Below, in pieces: positions 21,432-32,995 of a stretch of DNA of 64,000 bases; the first letter of the stretch is position 1; each line of letters opens with the position of its first letter. Origin of the DNA: Sialis fuliginosa (lineage: Eukaryota; Arthropoda; Insecta; Megaloptera; Sialidae). The notes under the pieces were generated by a model, which was given only the letters and a program-made list of their open reading frames with translations, did no database searches and was not told the DNA's origin. The translations under genes and the position numbers were made by a program. Location: assembly GCA_961205875.1 (NCBI GenBank), contig OY540815.1:16987638-17051637 (forward strand), read 5' to 3'.

Positions 21432-23864
21432 TATGTGTAGTATAGCATGTATTCTAACGGTATATCAAACGCCAAACAGGTAGAAAAATGTAATTTTTAA
21501 TTAGGTTTGTTATTAAAATACTGACTTTTTCACGTAAAATTCATGAATTTTCAACGTTTCAATCTTCATCACAATTTATAACGATCTTCAGAGATCTTTG
21601 TAGATCATTGTAGATCTTTGTAGTTCTCCACAGATCAAAAACCAGTAAAAAATATGATTCTGTCTCAAAATGCAGATCTATCAAGATATGATTTGATCAC
21701 TCATCTTTAGAGACGTTAGCCCTAAATCTCAATTTTATTATTTTTGTCTGTTAGGCAATATTTACTAACAATAAATTGCGCTATCTACGACGAAATATTA
21801 TAACAACAATATTTAAAATTTCAATATTAAAAATAATTTATAAATAATATACGTTGATCTAGTACAACAATTTACTTAAACAATGAAATTTACCTCGAAA
21901 TAATGATTTCTCCTTTTTAAATTATTCAATAGTTCACCCCTACATTCTTCAATAAATTATTGAACCGATTTAATCTGGGAATATATTAATTAAAACGTTT
22001 TCACTTCAAAAATCACAATTAGATAATTTTTAAAGATTGAATCAGTCCACCCCTGTAGCTTACAACCAATCACCTAAGAGATTTAATATAGTCTGGGGGT
22101 ACATTCAACCCCCTCTTTGTTCAGCTGTTACCGCCGAATTTAAAATAACCTAACGTTAGCGGTCCGTGCAAAAATTTAAGTGTCGCGTAAAATTAGAAGG
22201 TGAACTTACATTTCCCATGAAAGATACCTCAGATATCGTCTTCATTTTTATGATTTATCTACCAGATGTTATATAATGATGTACTTTAAAGAACCTTTGA
22301 AGCACCCAGATGATATTTAAATTGGCTGCATGGAATTCACTTTTTTAATTACAAGTATTTTTTAGTTAATTATTCGATGTAGATGTAAAATTAACGAATA
22401 AATATTGTTTTTATTTTATGAGCGATATTAAATTTTAGACTGTGAATGATTTTTGAAATAAATACTGTTTAGGTAATAAAATCAATAACGAAAGCCAGCC
22501 AAGACTCCCCCGATGAAAAGGGGCCCCGCATCGTCGCTGGAATTTTTTAAATTTGTGGTTTTGTTTTTTAATAAAAAAGAAAAAAAACAATAGAGAAAAC
22601 ACGCGTTCCTTTTTCAGTTTTTTTTTCATATGGTTTCATATAAATCCTTTTAATCCCACATTGTCGTCCGTCTATACAATATATATGGCTGTCTATCCAC
22701 AGCAAATATCTAATAAACTATATTAGCTAAATATTATATTATATTAGCTAAATAAAAATTTTAACAACATATAAAATTATGATCCATAAACATGCATGTA
22801 TAAATTTGTAAAAAATGTTTTTCAGGAGAACACTAAAAGTTAGATAAAAAATATTATACCAAGGCAAGTGGGGTCTGAATTAGTTTTAAATAATAATTAA
22901 TTTTGATCCCCCCCCCCCTCTCCATAATATAATAAATATGGTAACCATTTAGTTCTACAAAAAAAAACTTTTTCTTTTTACCTGACATATTTTTTATCAC
23001 AAATTAATAAAGTGTGAGGAGGGGGGCTCCATAAGTTTAACGCCAATTATATAATTATTTATCTAAAAACGTGCAAATTATTTATTGTATAGAAAAATGT
23101 ACGTATAATAATAACATTATTATCTATAAAACTATGTAAATGATTTTATTTTTATTATGGGTATCATTACCTTTTTAAAAATATTCGGTACCTATCTAAA
23201 ATACAATCTATCATAATGCGAACATATAATTTATGTCTGAACGAACTTAAAAATAAATTTAATATCATATAAGAAATTTGAAATCATTCATTTTTCTTAT
23301 AAGAAAATTTATATGACAATTTTTAACAAAATGGATATTAATAAAAATAATAATAAAATCATATAAAACCTTTCCGAACAAAAAAAGTGCAAAAAGGTGA
23401 TGTTTTCTTTGACCTCATTCGCTTTCCACCCTTCTCTCATTTGTCATTTCGCTTCCAATGCTTAGTTTAGCGTGCGAAGCTGATATTCCAATCGGAATAT
23501 TATGTAAAAAAACTTTAACGACTAGCTACATTTTATACCTTCAGGAAAGAAAAATATGTAAGGATACACATAACATATTTACTATTTTAAACCAGAGTTT
23601 GTTAAACTGTTTTTGAAAAGAGTTTCTTTAAATAAATCTTGTTTGCCATTTTTTTAAATGTTTGTTTTGATATACGGAGATATAAATATTTATATTTGAA
23701 GATGAGAGTTACTTTTTCATATGTTAAACGTACTATTTATAATATTAGATATATTTAAAACATATATAATTCCAATAAATAAACAAACAATTATAGAAAA
23801 TAAGTTTATTATAAGAATATATAATATAAATTGCCGTGGCCCACACAAGACTTTTTTTTACATT
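21432..23864. other. AT-rich stretch with a GC-rich patch at 22490-22545
   Basis: Mostly featureless. 22490-22545 (CCCCGATGAAAAGGGGCCCCG) is GC-rich and could be a transposon terminus, but no partner was found. C- and G-homopolymers at 22907-22919 and 23019-23027 (each followed by CTCC or similar) hint at an inverted pair. No gene. Confidence 0.35.
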
Positions 23865-23869
23865 CTAAA

Positions 23870-23912
23870 CTTGGTCTTATAGTGGCCATAACTGGTGCCT
23901 TTAACTTAGTAC
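23870..23912. mobile_element. Family D MITE end fragment
   Basis: CTTGGTCTTATAGTGGCCATAACTGGTGCC matches, in pieces, the right terminal block of the family D elements at 14430-14460 and 25025-25060. Only this terminus is present. Confidence 0.5.
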
Positions 23913-24549
23913 ATATTTACATGTAGTTAAATTCGAATACTAAAATGTGTTTAAAATTAACAAATAAATATTACGTTCTACTTTGGTATCAAAATCGACG
24001 ATATAATATGTATAGTATCTACCTACATATGTAATATGTATGTCTGTATACGTTGTATTAGCAATTTAATCTATTGTAAAATCAATTGTACATGTGAATA
24101 ATTCCCCAACAGTTTTTTGTTTATAAACGTAACAAATAATTAATCTGGTAGACAAATCTAGACACATAAATAAATAAAATGATCGCTGTACACTTATTTG
24201 CTTTTAGCAGTCAGAAACTAACACAACATACTAATGCAAACGTCTGCTGGGCATTGCTAATACGTGTAGTGTACCGATAATAATTGTTTTTATCCATGTT
24301 TGAACTGGGGTTTGCGATAGATAGATACAGACCAGGTGATTTTTTGTTGCAATAAATTCTATTGTGTTTTTATTTTGCTTCAAGTGCAAATTTTGTAAAT
24401 GTAATAATAAATTAAAAACATGTGTACATTTGATATATCGAATGTTTTTTTTGTGAAGGATAGATTATAGGATACGTGTTGGTTATTAAAAAATTAAGGA
24501 CGTTCACAAGTCAAAATTAATATTTTTACAAATTTCTCATCTCGATATA

Positions 24550-25063
24550 GGTACCTATCTTTATGTTACTTGAATGTACTGAATTAGAATTATTTGTTGA
24601 TATTTGATTACTACCATTTCTGAATATTAATCTACATACATTTAACTGCCTTACAGCTTGATTTGATGATAATTGGCAAATAAGTGTCAAAATGATGGAA
24701 ATTTAAACTAATTATTGGTATAATTTATTTATTAATTATTCTATTATCATAGCAACTGCTTTACATTGTTTCAAAGACGATTATTTTGTGTCGTAGCACT
24801 TGTCATTTTATAATCATTAGCAAGTGTCCATCACTATGTGCTCATTACTGGTTTTACTTTATCCATTACAGGAGAAAAAACATAAACAAAATAAAAAGCT
24901 ATACTTTAAAAAAACAAAGTGTATGTGGTAATTAAATTGATTAAATAAAGAGTTACTTGTTTTATTAGTAAAATGAGTTCATGAGAATTGCAAAAAAGAA
25001 TCCTTTAAATCACAAACACAGTAAACCTTGCTCTTATAGCGGCAATAATTGGTGCCAGTACCT
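24550..25063. mobile_element. TA-flanked MITE (family D), copy 3
   Basis: The body is collinear with 13919-14460 (TTGATATTTGATTACTACCA, CATAGCAACTGCTTTACATT, GAGTTACTTGTTTTATTAGT). The right terminus GGTGCCAGTACCT is followed by TA (25064-25065). The left terminus has diverged to AGGTACCTATC. No transposase. The copy carries small insertions and deletions relative to the other copies. Confidence 0.7.
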
Positions 25064-25504
25064 TATTTGTTTATTTTTATTTTATTTTGAAAAGTAATCA
25101 ATTATATTCAGGTGATAATATTGAATGCTATGTTGTGATATATTACCTATAAACATAGTTATTTGTTTTCACTTTCACTTCTTGTCGTACAATAAACATC
25201 TTAATTTATATATGTATCCCACGTCAAGTCGTGACATTGAATGGTAATTGAATAAGAATCATTTATACTAGAGATACTCATAGTAAGAATTTCGACATCG
25301 TCGTCATTTTTAGCCAAACCGGCGGTGAAAAATTAAATAGTATTGAATGATAAAAACAGAAAATACAGCTGTGAGTAGAACTGAACGCGGGTCGTGAATT
25401 TTTCGGGTCACGTTGGATCATGGCCGTAGCTATTTCACACAGATTCAAATAAAGTTTTTTATATCCTCGATCTACTGTTAATTTTTTTACACTAGTTGTA
25501 AATC

Positions 25505-26029
25505 ATCCTGTATAATTTCAAATAAAATAAATAAAATTATTTTTGAAAAAACCTGCAACTTTATTTTATTTGTTGTACAGTTTCATTTTGTTGGTTTAAA
25601 ATCTAAATTTTCATGTGTTTGGAGTTACTATAAAAATGATAATAAAAAAATGTGTAAAAAAGCGTTGAACAAATTGTTTTCTTTTCGATTTTAAAGAGTT
25701 CTGTAGATTCAAAATCCACATATTTGAACTACATACATTGTATAACTGTATACAACAACTTTATGCATATAACACAACAAATCCCAACTCGACACAATAA
25801 TCCCCAGCTTCGACACTGGAGATTGTGTGTAGCAGAGATTGCCCTGACCAAGAACTGTTCGACTTTTTATCTATACAATTTGGCAGTGAAGATTATCTGT
25901 TTGTCGCTTGAAATAAAAATGGTTTATTTTATATAAAAAAAACTCCATCCAATTCGTAAAATATTGTATGCTGTCATAAAAAAAACATTTGCAATATTCA
26001 AGATCATTAGTAAATAATTATACAGGATG
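25505..26029. mobile_element. Possible element with CATCCTGTATAATT termini
   Basis: CATCCTGTATAATT at 25505 is matched in reverse complement by AATTATACAGGATG ending at 26029. The interval includes a less AT-rich patch (25770-25890) and a 70-codon plus frame without recognisable domain. No target duplication is evident, so this could be coincidence of a short motif. Confidence 0.3.
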
Positions 26030-26526
26030 TACATAAAAAAGTATCTTATTTTGTGACACACAACTATAAATCACTGAAACTTTGGAATAGTTTTAAAATG
26101 TATATTATTTAATCTTGAATTACATACGCACTAACATTTCAAATCATTTTAATGACTCGTTTAATAATTCACCCCTTGAAGTAAATAACATCAAAAATAC
26201 CGGTATTCGAATAACAAGTGAGCTAATTTATTGGGTCGATGTTATTTCAATTGTTTTATATCCACAAAATCAAAAGAGTAGCTACCCTATCATTTAAAAA
26301 TCGATCCATTACATTATAAATTTAAAACGTATGTTATACCAAATGACAGTTGTTTATAATGATATAAATAATTGAAAGAAAATTGCTTACAAATTCAAAT
26401 AAAAATTTTACTTCAATAATTATAACTGACATCTAAATTAAAATTGTAAAAAAATTGTTTATTGACAAAAAGTAATAATAATTTACAATTGTGTTATTTG
26501 ATGATATTGCGCATCTATTTCTTCAT

Positions 26527-26900
26527 GTAGGGTAAATGCGGGGAAATGGGTGATATGTTTTTGAAATTCAATCCTGCAAACTAAAGTTTTCTTAAAAATT
26601 GAAAAGTTAGTACTTATTAATTACGATCTATTACATTTTTTGTCTTGCGTTTAAAAAATAAAATAAAAACAGTTTACCTCTGTAACTCATTAAGAATACA
26701 AGAAACTTTAATAAATATCTTTTCAACTAGATGTAAAGTTAATTTCTAACTCCCTTTTTGAAATAGGGGTGTGAAGAAATAAATCCATGTTACATTAAGA
26801 TATTATCATGTTTTTGCGAATTTAAAAATTACCACCCAATTTCCCATAATGGAGGAATTGGGTGGTAAAATTTTCTACCGCTTATCACCCCATACTCGGT
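26527..26900. mobile_element. GGGTAAATGCGGGGAAATGGG repeat with internal hairpin
   Basis: AGGGTAAATGCGGGGAAAT at 26529 resembles the terminus of a repeat class seen in many arthropods (recognised from memory, not checked). A strong hairpin at 26831-26866 pairs ACCACCCAATT with AATTGGGTGGT. The right block has ACCGCTTATCACCCCATAC. I found no clean target duplication. Confidence 0.4.
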
Positions 26901-27004
26901 ATTTATAAAAAAATAAGGGTATTAATATAGCTTCATACATATATGTACTATAATAAAATGTTGCTTAATTTGAAAAATTCAACACACATTGTAATACTTT
27001 ATGA

Positions 27005-27215
27005 AAAACTTGTGCGGGCCGAAAGAAAATAAGACAGGGGGGAAAGCTATTTAGAAAACAATAATATTATTTAATTATTTTATATTATTTATAATTATTT
27101 TTATGTATATAAATATACCTTTGGTAATATTATAAATCAATAAATTTTTTGCGGGCCGCAATGTGGGTGCTGGCGGGCCGTATGTTGTGCAAGCCTGTTC
27201 TGTATCACCGAACAG
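27005..27215 (-). mobile_element. hAT (Charlie-like) terminus with GGGCCG blocks
   Basis: On the minus strand 27206-27150 reads CAGGCTTGCACAACATACGG then CCCGCC and CGGCCCGC, matching a common insect hAT terminus. A further CGGGCCG block at 27015 lies inside. The other end is not identified and no transposase frame remains. Confidence 0.5.
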
Positions 27216-27239
27216 GATACGTTTTTTTATAAAATCCAT

Positions 27240-27770
27240 ACGTTATCTTTTTAGACATATGTATACAAATATTGTAGCGTATATATGTAGTACATACAGC
27301 CGAAATATATTAACTAATTTACATACGACGATTTGTGAGAGCGATTCGTGTGTGAAACGTTCAATCAGTATCGGCAAACAGCCTTTACACCTGGACTGTT
27401 TGTGTACAAACGGTATAAATAACGATGGTTCCAGATAATTATACACATCAAAACGTGGTGTAGGCGGCTCTGACGCCAACGAATAAATACTTCATTATTC
27501 AATACGATACAGAATTTGTGTTCGGTGATTATTGTTTGTGTGATTGCAAGAGTTTAACTTATCTCTGTTATTTGGTACGCGAATATAAATTTTTAACGAA
27601 GTTCAGTTATCTGGAAAAGCGATTATAGGGAAGTATTGAAATAATGCATAATGTTGAAAATGCTAAAATACATTTCTTGTTAACCGGTATTTTTATTTTT
27701 TAAATATGAATAGGTACATAATTCTAAATATTTTCCTTGTATTTATATTTTTACTTATACACTCACGGAA
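27240..27770. other. Unique sequence, possible promoter-like patch
   Basis: 27300-27480 is less AT-rich and non-repetitive here. It contains GGTATAAATAACG at about 27411, a TATA-box-like word. Opposing short open frames (27163-27438 plus, 27243-27479 minus) overlap each other and are not supported. I cannot place a transcription start. Confidence 0.25.
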
Positions 27771-27960
27771 AAAATTAAAGGACCACTTTTTATCGAAAAA
27801 ATTTCTCATTTTCAAAGTAGTGCCAATAGGTCAAATATGATCTTTTTTTATTTATAGGGTATGAAAATTGAAGTAAATTTCATCTTCTTTTCGAATTCAA
27901 GGGTATTTTTATGTTCTTAAAAAAATTGTATTTAACTAAACAAATAAAAGAGAACTAACT
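27758..27960. mobile_element. Tc1/mariner-like terminus fragment
   Basis: ACACTCACGGAAAAAATTAA followed by AGGACCAC at 27761 resembles Tc1-like terminal repeats of the CACTCACNGACAAAATT type, next to TA. No partner terminus was found. 27960-28300 beyond it is AT-rich with no further feature. Confidence 0.35.
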
Positions 27961-28309
27961 CATCAACTCAAAACTGATTTAAATTAAAGTATTTTTAAGT
28001 AGATTTATTGGAAAACCCCTATGTAAGTAACTCTTTTAACCCCTTCCTCTCCCTTACGTAAGGATTTGTAAGGTTTTACATACTCGTCTCTTAAAAGCCA
28101 ACAGAAACATCTTGAACCTTTCGAATGGTAGAATATAAATTTTTCATAAAATTATTATCTACAACTTTTAAAAAATTTTAAATTTAATTAATTAACAAAA
28201 CTTTCTGAAAAAAATCCCAAAATAAATAATAAATAATAATATTCTCTTCGACTTTTATTTAATATTTTATACAGTTTTAATAATGATAATTAAGTCATTG
28301 ATAATATAA

Positions 28310-28410
28310 TGGTCGTACGTGATTCAGGGATTCTCAAAACATGTAATTTCATTAAGATCTCAAGTTGGATTTTTTTCATGATTATAATAGGTACTTTATT
28401 AAGCCGGCAT
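28310..28410 (+). repeat. Family B tail fragment
   Basis: GATTCAGGGATTCTCAAAAC, GTAATTTCATTAAGATCTC and TTTTTTTCATGATTATAAT align in order with 43280-43345 and in part with 30975-31020. The minus-strand 89-codon frame across it is a by-product. Confidence 0.45.
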
Positions 28411-28759
28411 TTCATATGGTAATACGTATTGGTGATGTAAATGTTTGTTATGTTTGTGAATATCTCAAATTGGTCATCCACACATGGCGTTCGAACTTTA
28501 TTTGACAAGTAATGCAGATAGACCAGTACAATTACGAAAATCACTTGCATTATTTCCAATAGTAAAATAATTTTTTTTTATTAACGCAAATTTGTTAATG
28601 AGGTGATAAAGAACATTTGAGTATATAAACAACAATACGCAAATTCTTTAAATAATTTAGACATATATATACTCTTTATTTTTAAAATTATTATTATTCA
28701 AATCTGCATTAATTAAATCAACTTTTTATTATTTAAATAACCCCCCCCTCTCCCAAAAA

Positions 28760-28834
28760 AAACAACTTAGCATCCCCAAAGAAAGTTTATTTACAGGGGG
28801 TAAATAAACTTTCTTTGGGGATGCTAAGTTGTTT
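28760..28834. repeat. Perfect inverted repeat, 35-bp arms, 5-nt loop
   Basis: 28760-28794 and 28800-28834 are exact reverse complements (first bases AAACAACTTAGCATCCCC), separated by AGGGG. It is bordered on the left by CCCCCCCCTCTCCC and on the right by GGGGCCCCCG. It may be a young foldback insertion, a template-switch product or an assembly artefact. Confidence 0.8.
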
Positions 28835-28835
28835 A

Positions 28836-29635
28836 GCGGGGCCCCCGAAAAAGTCCGTCCTATTAGAAACCAAAGATCATAATAACGATATGTTTTATAT
28901 TTATAAGAATTGGACTAAATGAGAAGCCAGGTGTGGAGTGTGGAGGGCAAAGATAAATATTTGCATACTGAAACCCTTTGATGGGCGCTCAAAAACCGAC
29001 TTACGACGGATTGATATTTACGTATTGGCAATACATAGCAAACTAAGCGAATATGACCAACTACATATTGGCTTAGTTGTACAAATATGGGAAATATTTG
29101 TGTGCTTTATTACCAAGTGAAATACCAACTTTAGACAGTACGTTTAATGTATGTATCCATGTATGTATGTATACAAAAAAAAGTAAAAAACGAGTGAACA
29201 TTTTATATTACTGACTGAATGGAAATTGTATATCCAATTCATTCGCACACCTCGTCGAACAACGCCTTTCGCGTGGGTGTGCGTTGAGAAGGTTAAGGCT
29301 AAAGTAATTACATAGTTAATTGATTGTTTTGTTTCTACACTTATAATTTTTCATATACGAAACACGGACGTTGTTTATTTTATGTTATTTATACGTACGG
29401 ATTTCAAATAATATACCACTCGAAGGTTAAAGAACTAATATAGCGCATTAAGAGAAATTGCTATTTTATCTACATGTTATATACCGTTGATTGTTGTTTT
29501 GATATTTATTTGCTATTTAGGTTTGTAGGACGTGATGTATGTATAACAATTTATTATAAATTATACGTTCGTATAATGTTAAGCTATACTAAATACCGAA
29601 ATACTATAAATGAATTTTCAACATTTATTGTCCAA
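28836..29635. other. AT-rich unique stretch
   Basis: 28925-29115 holds a 60-codon plus frame with no recognised domain; 29240-29300 is a short GC-richer patch (CTCGTCGAACAACGCC). The longer plus frame 29474-29812 runs into the next inverted-repeat element and is rejected. No repeat terminus seen. Confidence 0.35.
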
Positions 29636-30036
29636 GAGGTAAGCGCCAAAAATTGCAACTACTTTATAAAGGCTGATTTTTTGATATTACGTCACATTTA
29701 TGGTGTAGAGATACAGCCTGCCGTCAGTGATCAATCAGCTAGTTTCATTAGCGTTTGGCGCAGGGGCGGCTTTATTTTTGTAAAAATGTTGCAACTACTT
29801 TATAAAATCTGAAAATTTATTTGTAAGCAGTATACTAAGTAAGAACTCCTTTTATCATAATCAACCTTCAAAATCTTGCAACCGGGCGCGTCAGCAGCGC
29901 GTTTAACTTAACGAGTTTAACGCGCTGCTAACGAAACTAGCTGACTGACAGCAGGCTGTATCTCTACACCACAAATGTGACGTAATATCAAAAAATCAGC
30001 CTCTATAAAGTAGTTGCAATTTTTGGCGCTCACCTC
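29636..30036. mobile_element. 401-bp inverted-repeat element, GAGGTRAGCGCC ends
   Basis: The terminal inverted repeats are about 100 bp: GAGGTAAGCGCCAAAAATTG on the left against GAGGTGAGCGCCAAAAATTG read inward on the right, continuing to ACAGCCTGC. Inside is a hairpin with arms AGCAGCGCGTT (29892-29931) and an extra partial copy of the subterminal word TTGCAACTACTTTATAAA at 29785. No target duplication is visible. Class unassigned; non-autonomous. Confidence 0.7.
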
Positions 30037-30045
30037 CCCGACTAT

Positions 30046-30320
30046 TAGGGTCGATACAGATTATCGAGCCGGTAACGGGTTGGTCTCACTCCGATCTCGC
30101 TCCAGTCAAATCTTATGATATTTACATTAATGAGCAAGTATCGGTCCGGTTTCAGTACAATCCATGCCAGGTTCGATCACACTCCAGTAAAATATTCTTT
30201 ACACTATACTGTATCGGAGCAAGATTGGACCGAGATCTGACCGATATCTATAGTGTGAATGATTTCATTGTTTATTGTTTATTTATATTTGATTGGGGCG
30301 AGACCGGACCAAGACCCTTA
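30046..30320. mobile_element. hAT-like element with inverted subterminal motifs
   Basis: The left end TAGGGTCGATAC and the right end read inward, TAAGGGTCTTGG, are similar. Words of the type CTCGCTCCAGTC or TCACACTCCAGTA occur on the left, and GGAGCAAGATTGG or GGGGCGAGACCGG on the right in reverse sense. Mirror-arranged subterminal motifs are typical of hAT elements. No target duplication. It abuts the preceding element within 10 bp. Confidence 0.5.
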
Positions 30321-30411
30321 AAATGCTGATCTTTGGTAATATTAACAAATTAGATATAATATTATTTAAGTAATTCAGGAGTTAAAGCTACTGATTATGG
30401 ACGCTTTAAAA

Positions 30412-30653
30412 CAGTGGTGTCAATATCATATAATAACAAAGACCACCAATTTCACCCAAACCCCTCCAAATGGTGTCCTTTTTTTATGTTGGTGAATTCG
30501 TAAATAACTAATTTAAATATTTTTATAATTTCTATTATGATTACAAAAACAAAATTTAGAGAAATTAAAGTATGTTTATGTATATACATTTAGTCGCATT
30601 CTAGAGTCTTATAAACCCCATGCGATCAGTGACTCTCACGTTTGACACCACTG
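30412..30653. mobile_element. 242-bp hAT MITE (CAGTGGTGTCAA)
   Basis: The termini CAGTGGTGTCAA and TTTGACACCACTG are inverted. The flanks CTTTAAAA (30404-30411) and CCTTAAAA (30654-30661) differ at one base, an aged 8-bp duplication. The terminus is the same type as the isolated one at 5264. No coding frame. Confidence 0.75.
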
Positions 30654-30944
30654 CCTTAAAACATACATGGTTCGAAACGAGCTTATTAGATGCAACATTT
30701 TTTTTAATAATTCATTTGATTTTCTGAAACGTAAAGTACTAATTAAGTAGAGAAGCAAAAAAATACTTATCTCTTTCATTTATACATTATTATACAAAAT
30801 CTTGAATGCAAACCAGAATACAAATAGATATTTTTAAATTGAGATCCATTTCCTGTTTAAAATAGGAAATGCCCGTTCACTCTATCCAAGAACTTTAATT
30901 TGAAAATTGCAGGGTTGTTAGTTCTACCGATCTGTTTGTTGAGC

Positions 30945-31060
30945 GTTCACAGACAGACATCATTGAGAAAAATAGTCGTACTCGATTCAAGATCTCTCAA
31001 ACGTGTAATTCCATTAAACTATTTTTTTGTTTTACATTTTCTTACACCAGTAGGTTTAAG
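30945..31060 (+). repeat. Family B fragment
   Basis: CACAGACAGACATCATTGAG, AAATAGTCGTACTCGATTCA and TGTAATTCCATTAAACT follow the order of the family B body at 15826-15900, truncated on both sides. Confidence 0.45.
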
Positions 31061-31254
31061 CTAATATAAAAAGTAATCTTCATAAATAAAGTTTGAAATA
31101 TATTATACATATATTGTTACACCAGCTAACCTGACATGAGATTCCATAATCATACACATCTATACATCGTCAAAGCAGATATGCCCCCCTTTCTCCCTCC
31201 ATATATAACATAAAACCGTATTTGTACCGTACGACGCTGATATAATCTCAAATA

Positions 31255-31495
31255 GCATTACTTAATTAATCCCCAGACTCCATCTAATGACGTGTCCCAC
31301 TATTCAGAGAGGAATATCTACTCTAATGGAGCAGAGACCTCCGTCTGCCCTTTGTTCAGATCTAGCCACTTTATCTCCAGAACTCAATTTTCCGTTTTAT
31401 TTTGCACAAACGCGCTTTGCCTAATGACGAAATGCGTTTATCTTAGCGCCGATTCCTTGTAACACATAAAGGATTACAGCTTGAGATCTAGATTA
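31255..31495. promoter_or_regulatory. GC-richer unique island with two CTAATGACG sites
   Basis: Non-repetitive within the window, low in poly-A/T, and without a long open frame. It contains TAATTAAT at 31263, CTAATGACG at 31284-31292 and again at 31421-31429; TAAT cores are homeodomain sites. These traits suggest a developmental enhancer, but only comparative data could show it. Confidence 0.25.
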
Positions 31496-31557
31496 ATCGT
31501 TAGATCAATTGAACAATAATTGTTGTTCTATTACTCAAAATTTGTTTATTGAAAAAA

Positions 31558-32130
31558 ATTACCGGTTTAGTTTATTTAATTCCGGTTCATTTTTCAGTTG
31601 CCATATCAATTCGATAACTGGTTCAGATTTGCTCTATAACAATAAATATTTAAAATATATATTATAATATTATAACCATTAATTTTCCATTCCAGTTCAG
31701 TAATTGGTTCAGAATTGGAATATTTTTCTATTTAAAAAATCAATATACAGAAAAGCTTTAAAAAAATATTTTTATAATATTTTTGCTGTTCAGTTTTCAT
31801 CCCTGTTCAGTAACCGGTTCAGATTAGGATAATCTTTTTATAAGCTATTCAAAATATTTCAGTGTATGTACTTCTTCCATAAGAAATTGAAGTTAATATC
31901 CAGTCCATAATCCAGTTTAATTTTGTTGTTCAGTTCAACAACCGATTCAAATTTAGGACATATTTCTATAAATTGTTTAAATCATATTTATGCAGGTATT
32001 TAATTCATTAGTTTCTTGTACAAATATTGGTTTATGTTTTGTCGGTTCAATTATATATAAAATAAAGTTGCTTCTTATTGATATATGGAAAGCAGTTTAA
32101 TGTGAATCCATTTTCTGAACCGATATTTGA
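31558..32130. repeat. Degenerate repeat array, AAYYGGTTCAGATT motif
   Basis: Four related words, GATAACTGGTTCAGATTT (31613), CAGTAATTGGTTCAGAATT (31698), CAGTAACCGGTTCAGATT (31808) and CAACAACCGATTCAAATT (31936), lie 86, 110 and 128 bp apart. Each is preceded by CAGTT- or TTCAG-rich sequence and followed by TATTTCTATAA-like filler. A reversed CTGAACCGATA sits at 32116. The layout resembles the interior of hAT-type elements with subterminal repeats (compare 21292-21423). Confidence 0.5.
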
Positions 32131-32826
32131 TTTAATTGGATAATTATTGCTCTTGCGTAGTAGAAAGGTGTTAGTCTAGGAATAATGGTTCCAGGAAATA
32201 TATTTAGTGTTCGTAGAGACTAAGCTCCTGCAATGCGATTGTGGTTGCTTGTATGTTTGCAACAATTAGAATATTTAATGTAGCATATCTACGTTAGAAA
32301 ATGATATATGAGTTTGCTATTTGATTTGAAAACGAAAATATTATTTTAGAAAATTAATTAATGTAAATATTTCTTAACCATATTTGTATTGCTTCAATTA
32401 GTTATACCAAATCATTGTTGTTAAAGTAATGTTTTTTTTTACTGCATGTACATAAATAATACTTTTCTACATTTAACAAACCGTTTACATAATCTAAAAT
32501 ATTGTAAATAAATCAATATATTAGACACTTTTAATTTAAATATAATCGGACCGTATAATTGCAAATATATAAAAAAGACTATACAAAATTTAAAAGCACT
32601 CTAACAAGTTTTGTCAACACATTCTTTAACAATATTACTCGATACTCATATATATATATATATTCACATTCATACACTATCTGTTACCAACGTAAAAAAA
32701 ATAAAAAAGTTGCATCTCTAGTGCTTATCCTATTGAAGAAAGAATAACCGCATGTAAACCAGTTACCACTACAGTAGACTTTAACAAATGGACGACCTTA
32801 CGCGGGAATACCAACATGACACTCAC

Positions 32827-32828
<2 letters not shown>
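32131..32828. other. AT-rich stretch without gene
   Basis: AT-rich and unremarkable. The 62-codon frame at 32559 is K/Y/N/S-rich and is taken as chance. No repeat terminus recognised. Confidence 0.45.

Positions 32829-32871
<43 letters not shown>
32829..32871. repeat. (AC)21 microsatellite
   Basis: An uninterrupted run of about 21 AC units. It is followed by TACATATGTATGTACA-type palindromic words at 32930-32995. Confidence 0.95.
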
Positions 32872-32873
<2 letters not shown>

Positions 32874-32995
32874 TGTTTGGATTTGAAATAATATATTATA
32901 TACATGCATAAGTTCATATATATCATATGTACATATGTATGTACAATATTGTATATACACATATGCATGTACAGTATGATACATACATATGTACT

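Noticed and set aside
29474-29812. 112-codon plus-strand frame
   Set aside because: Its second half lies in the left arm of the inverted-repeat element at 29636; the remainder is AT-rich with no domain.
32829-32871. (AC)n as a Z-DNA or regulatory element
   Set aside because: An ordinary dinucleotide microsatellite with no contextual support for function.
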